A stretch of DNA of 64,000 bases. Origin: Epiperipatus broadwayi (Eukaryota; Onychophora; Udeonychophora; Euonychophora; Peripatidae). How positions within the stretch are numbered: the first letter of the stretch is position 1; each line of letters begins with the position of its first letter. Positions 63,528 through 64,000 of the stretch are shown in pieces. The stretch is from assembly GCA_028023455.1 (NCBI GenBank), contig JAQFVV010000453.1, forward strand, positions 399,001 to 463,000, written 5' to 3'. The translations under genes and the position numbers were made by a program. Below the pieces are notes generated by a model. It was given only the letters and a program-made list of their open reading frames with translations, had not been told where the DNA came from and ran no database searches.

Positions 63528-63632
63528 AGGAATTCGAACTCAGATTTTCACACAACCCTCAACTCTCCATGCCATCTCATATTGCTGATCCACCTGGTCA
63601 TACACATGTAGAAAAGATAAATAATCACAACA
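63528..63632 (-). repeat. Family X fragment with B box, fused to family Z
   Basis: The minus strand carries CCAGGTGGATCAGCAATATG ... AAAATCTGAGTTCGAATTCC, almost identical to the 8.6-kb fragment. At 63632 it joins the family Z end (AAAACTCTCCATACAGTATT) exactly where the hammerhead of family X would begin. Confidence 0.6.
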
Positions 63633-64000
63633 AAACTCTCCATACAGTATTGCCACCTGTGCTAAACAGAGTAATCAATGGATGCCAGAAGGCTTGTGCA
63701 TAAAATCCCTATCTAATGCCTACTCATCCAATATCCCCAGACTAGTTTCTGGCTTGTGGCCTTCGTCAGTGAGGAAATTTGGATCTGAGAGCACTGCATC
63801 TAGATCTTAGGATCTACTGCAACCCTCTAGCAACCACCTTTTATCTCTACTTAACTACAAAACTATGAGAATGAAATTGAAAACACAAAAAATATTTTCA
63901 ATCTAAGCTCAATAGCTTATATAGTCATATGGGTCTGAACTCAGTTCAGCACCCATACATTTTGGTGTCTTTGGCTCTTTTACAACCATAGCCACCAGTA
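63633..64000 (-). mobile_element. Family Z element, cut by window edge
   Basis: Matches the 4.0-4.5 kb element in reverse over its whole visible length: terminal sequence CTCTCCATACAGTATTGCCA, hammerhead, GATCTTAGGATCTACTGCAA, CTTATATAGTCATATGGGTC, hairpin TGAACTCAGTTCA, TTTTGGTGTCTTTGGCTC. Non-coding. The other end lies beyond 64000. Confidence 0.7.
63729..63782 (-). ncRNA. Hammerhead ribozyme (family Z, 63.7 kb), intact core
   Basis: Minus strand: stem I AAATTTCCTCA with TGGGGATATT (six pairs, one mismatch, then three more). CTGACGA 63769-63763, where N7 = C is allowed. Stem II GGC/GCC with a CACAA loop. GAAA 63749-63746. Palindromic stem III ACTAGT 63746-63741. Cleavage nucleotide C at 63740. 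With the 53.0-kb copy, the best-preserved ribozyme candidate of the window. Confidence 0.82.

Overview
The window is very AT-rich, non-coding animal-type DNA: long microsatellites, tRNA-derived SINEs, LINEs, Penelope-like elements (PLEs), hAT fragments and no intact host gene. It fits intergenic or intronic DNA of an AT-rich invertebrate metazoan. I cannot name the species. Nothing bacterial, viral or CRISPR-like is present, and no open frame looks like a conserved host protein. Most long open frames are microsatellite translations.

The main content is a set of elements carrying hammerhead-ribozyme (HHR) motifs. Several dispersed repeats, grouped here as families X, Z and Z2, together with the PLE 3' ends and the 21-kb foldback, contain the HHR core CUGANGA...GAAA...UH or a decayed form of it. 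Stem III is a very short palindrome whose sequence differs between families (ACCGGT, ACCATGGT, ACTAGT, ATACGTAT, AGCGCT) while staying self-complementary. That suggests HHRs acting as dimers, as known for PLE and metazoan retrozyme ribozymes. Two loci have retrozyme architecture: two HHRs in direct repeat, 469 bp apart (22.5-23.4 kb) and 419 bp apart (24.7-25.7 kb), each followed by an inverted partial copy and each flanked as a whole by a 13-14 bp target-site duplication. A third (14.5-16.1 kb) has the same layout but is interrupted by a hAT element.

Layout: 0-8 kb, microsatellites, a family Z element with terminal inverted repeats (4.0-4.5), a LINE relic (5.1-5.5) and a PLE-end foldback (5.7-6.1). 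8-14 kb, a SINE and a PLE 3' ORF with GIY-YIG endonuclease (12.4-13.1). 14.5-17 kb, compound family X element and family Y foldback. 19-26 kb, RTE relic, (TTA)n, HHR foldback and two retrozyme dimers. 27-34 kb, SINE, single-unit family X element, and Y, W and Z2 copies. 34.4-35.6 kb, degenerate Ty3/Gypsy integrase. 38-40 kb, ancient RTE copy. 41.6-42.2 kb, (TTTC/TTCC)n. 43.8-45 kb, broken coiled-coil protein gene. 48-49.2 kb, PLE foldback. 49.2-52.4 kb, degenerate LINE and a tail-to-tail LINE end. 52.9-54.1 kb, two HHR elements. 56.5 kb, hAT MITE. 58.3-61.2 kb, best RTE-type LINE, broken by stops and a 278-bp insertion. 61.8 kb, SINE. 62.7-64 kb, second LINE type, then a family Z element cut by the window edge.

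How the parts could work together (inference): the HHR elements are non-coding and would need a reverse transcriptase in trans. PLE copies with the same kind of downstream HHR are present, so a PLE reverse transcriptase is the natural candidate. The SINEs would depend on a LINE, and the hAT fragments on an absent transposase. All protein-coding copies seen here are broken.
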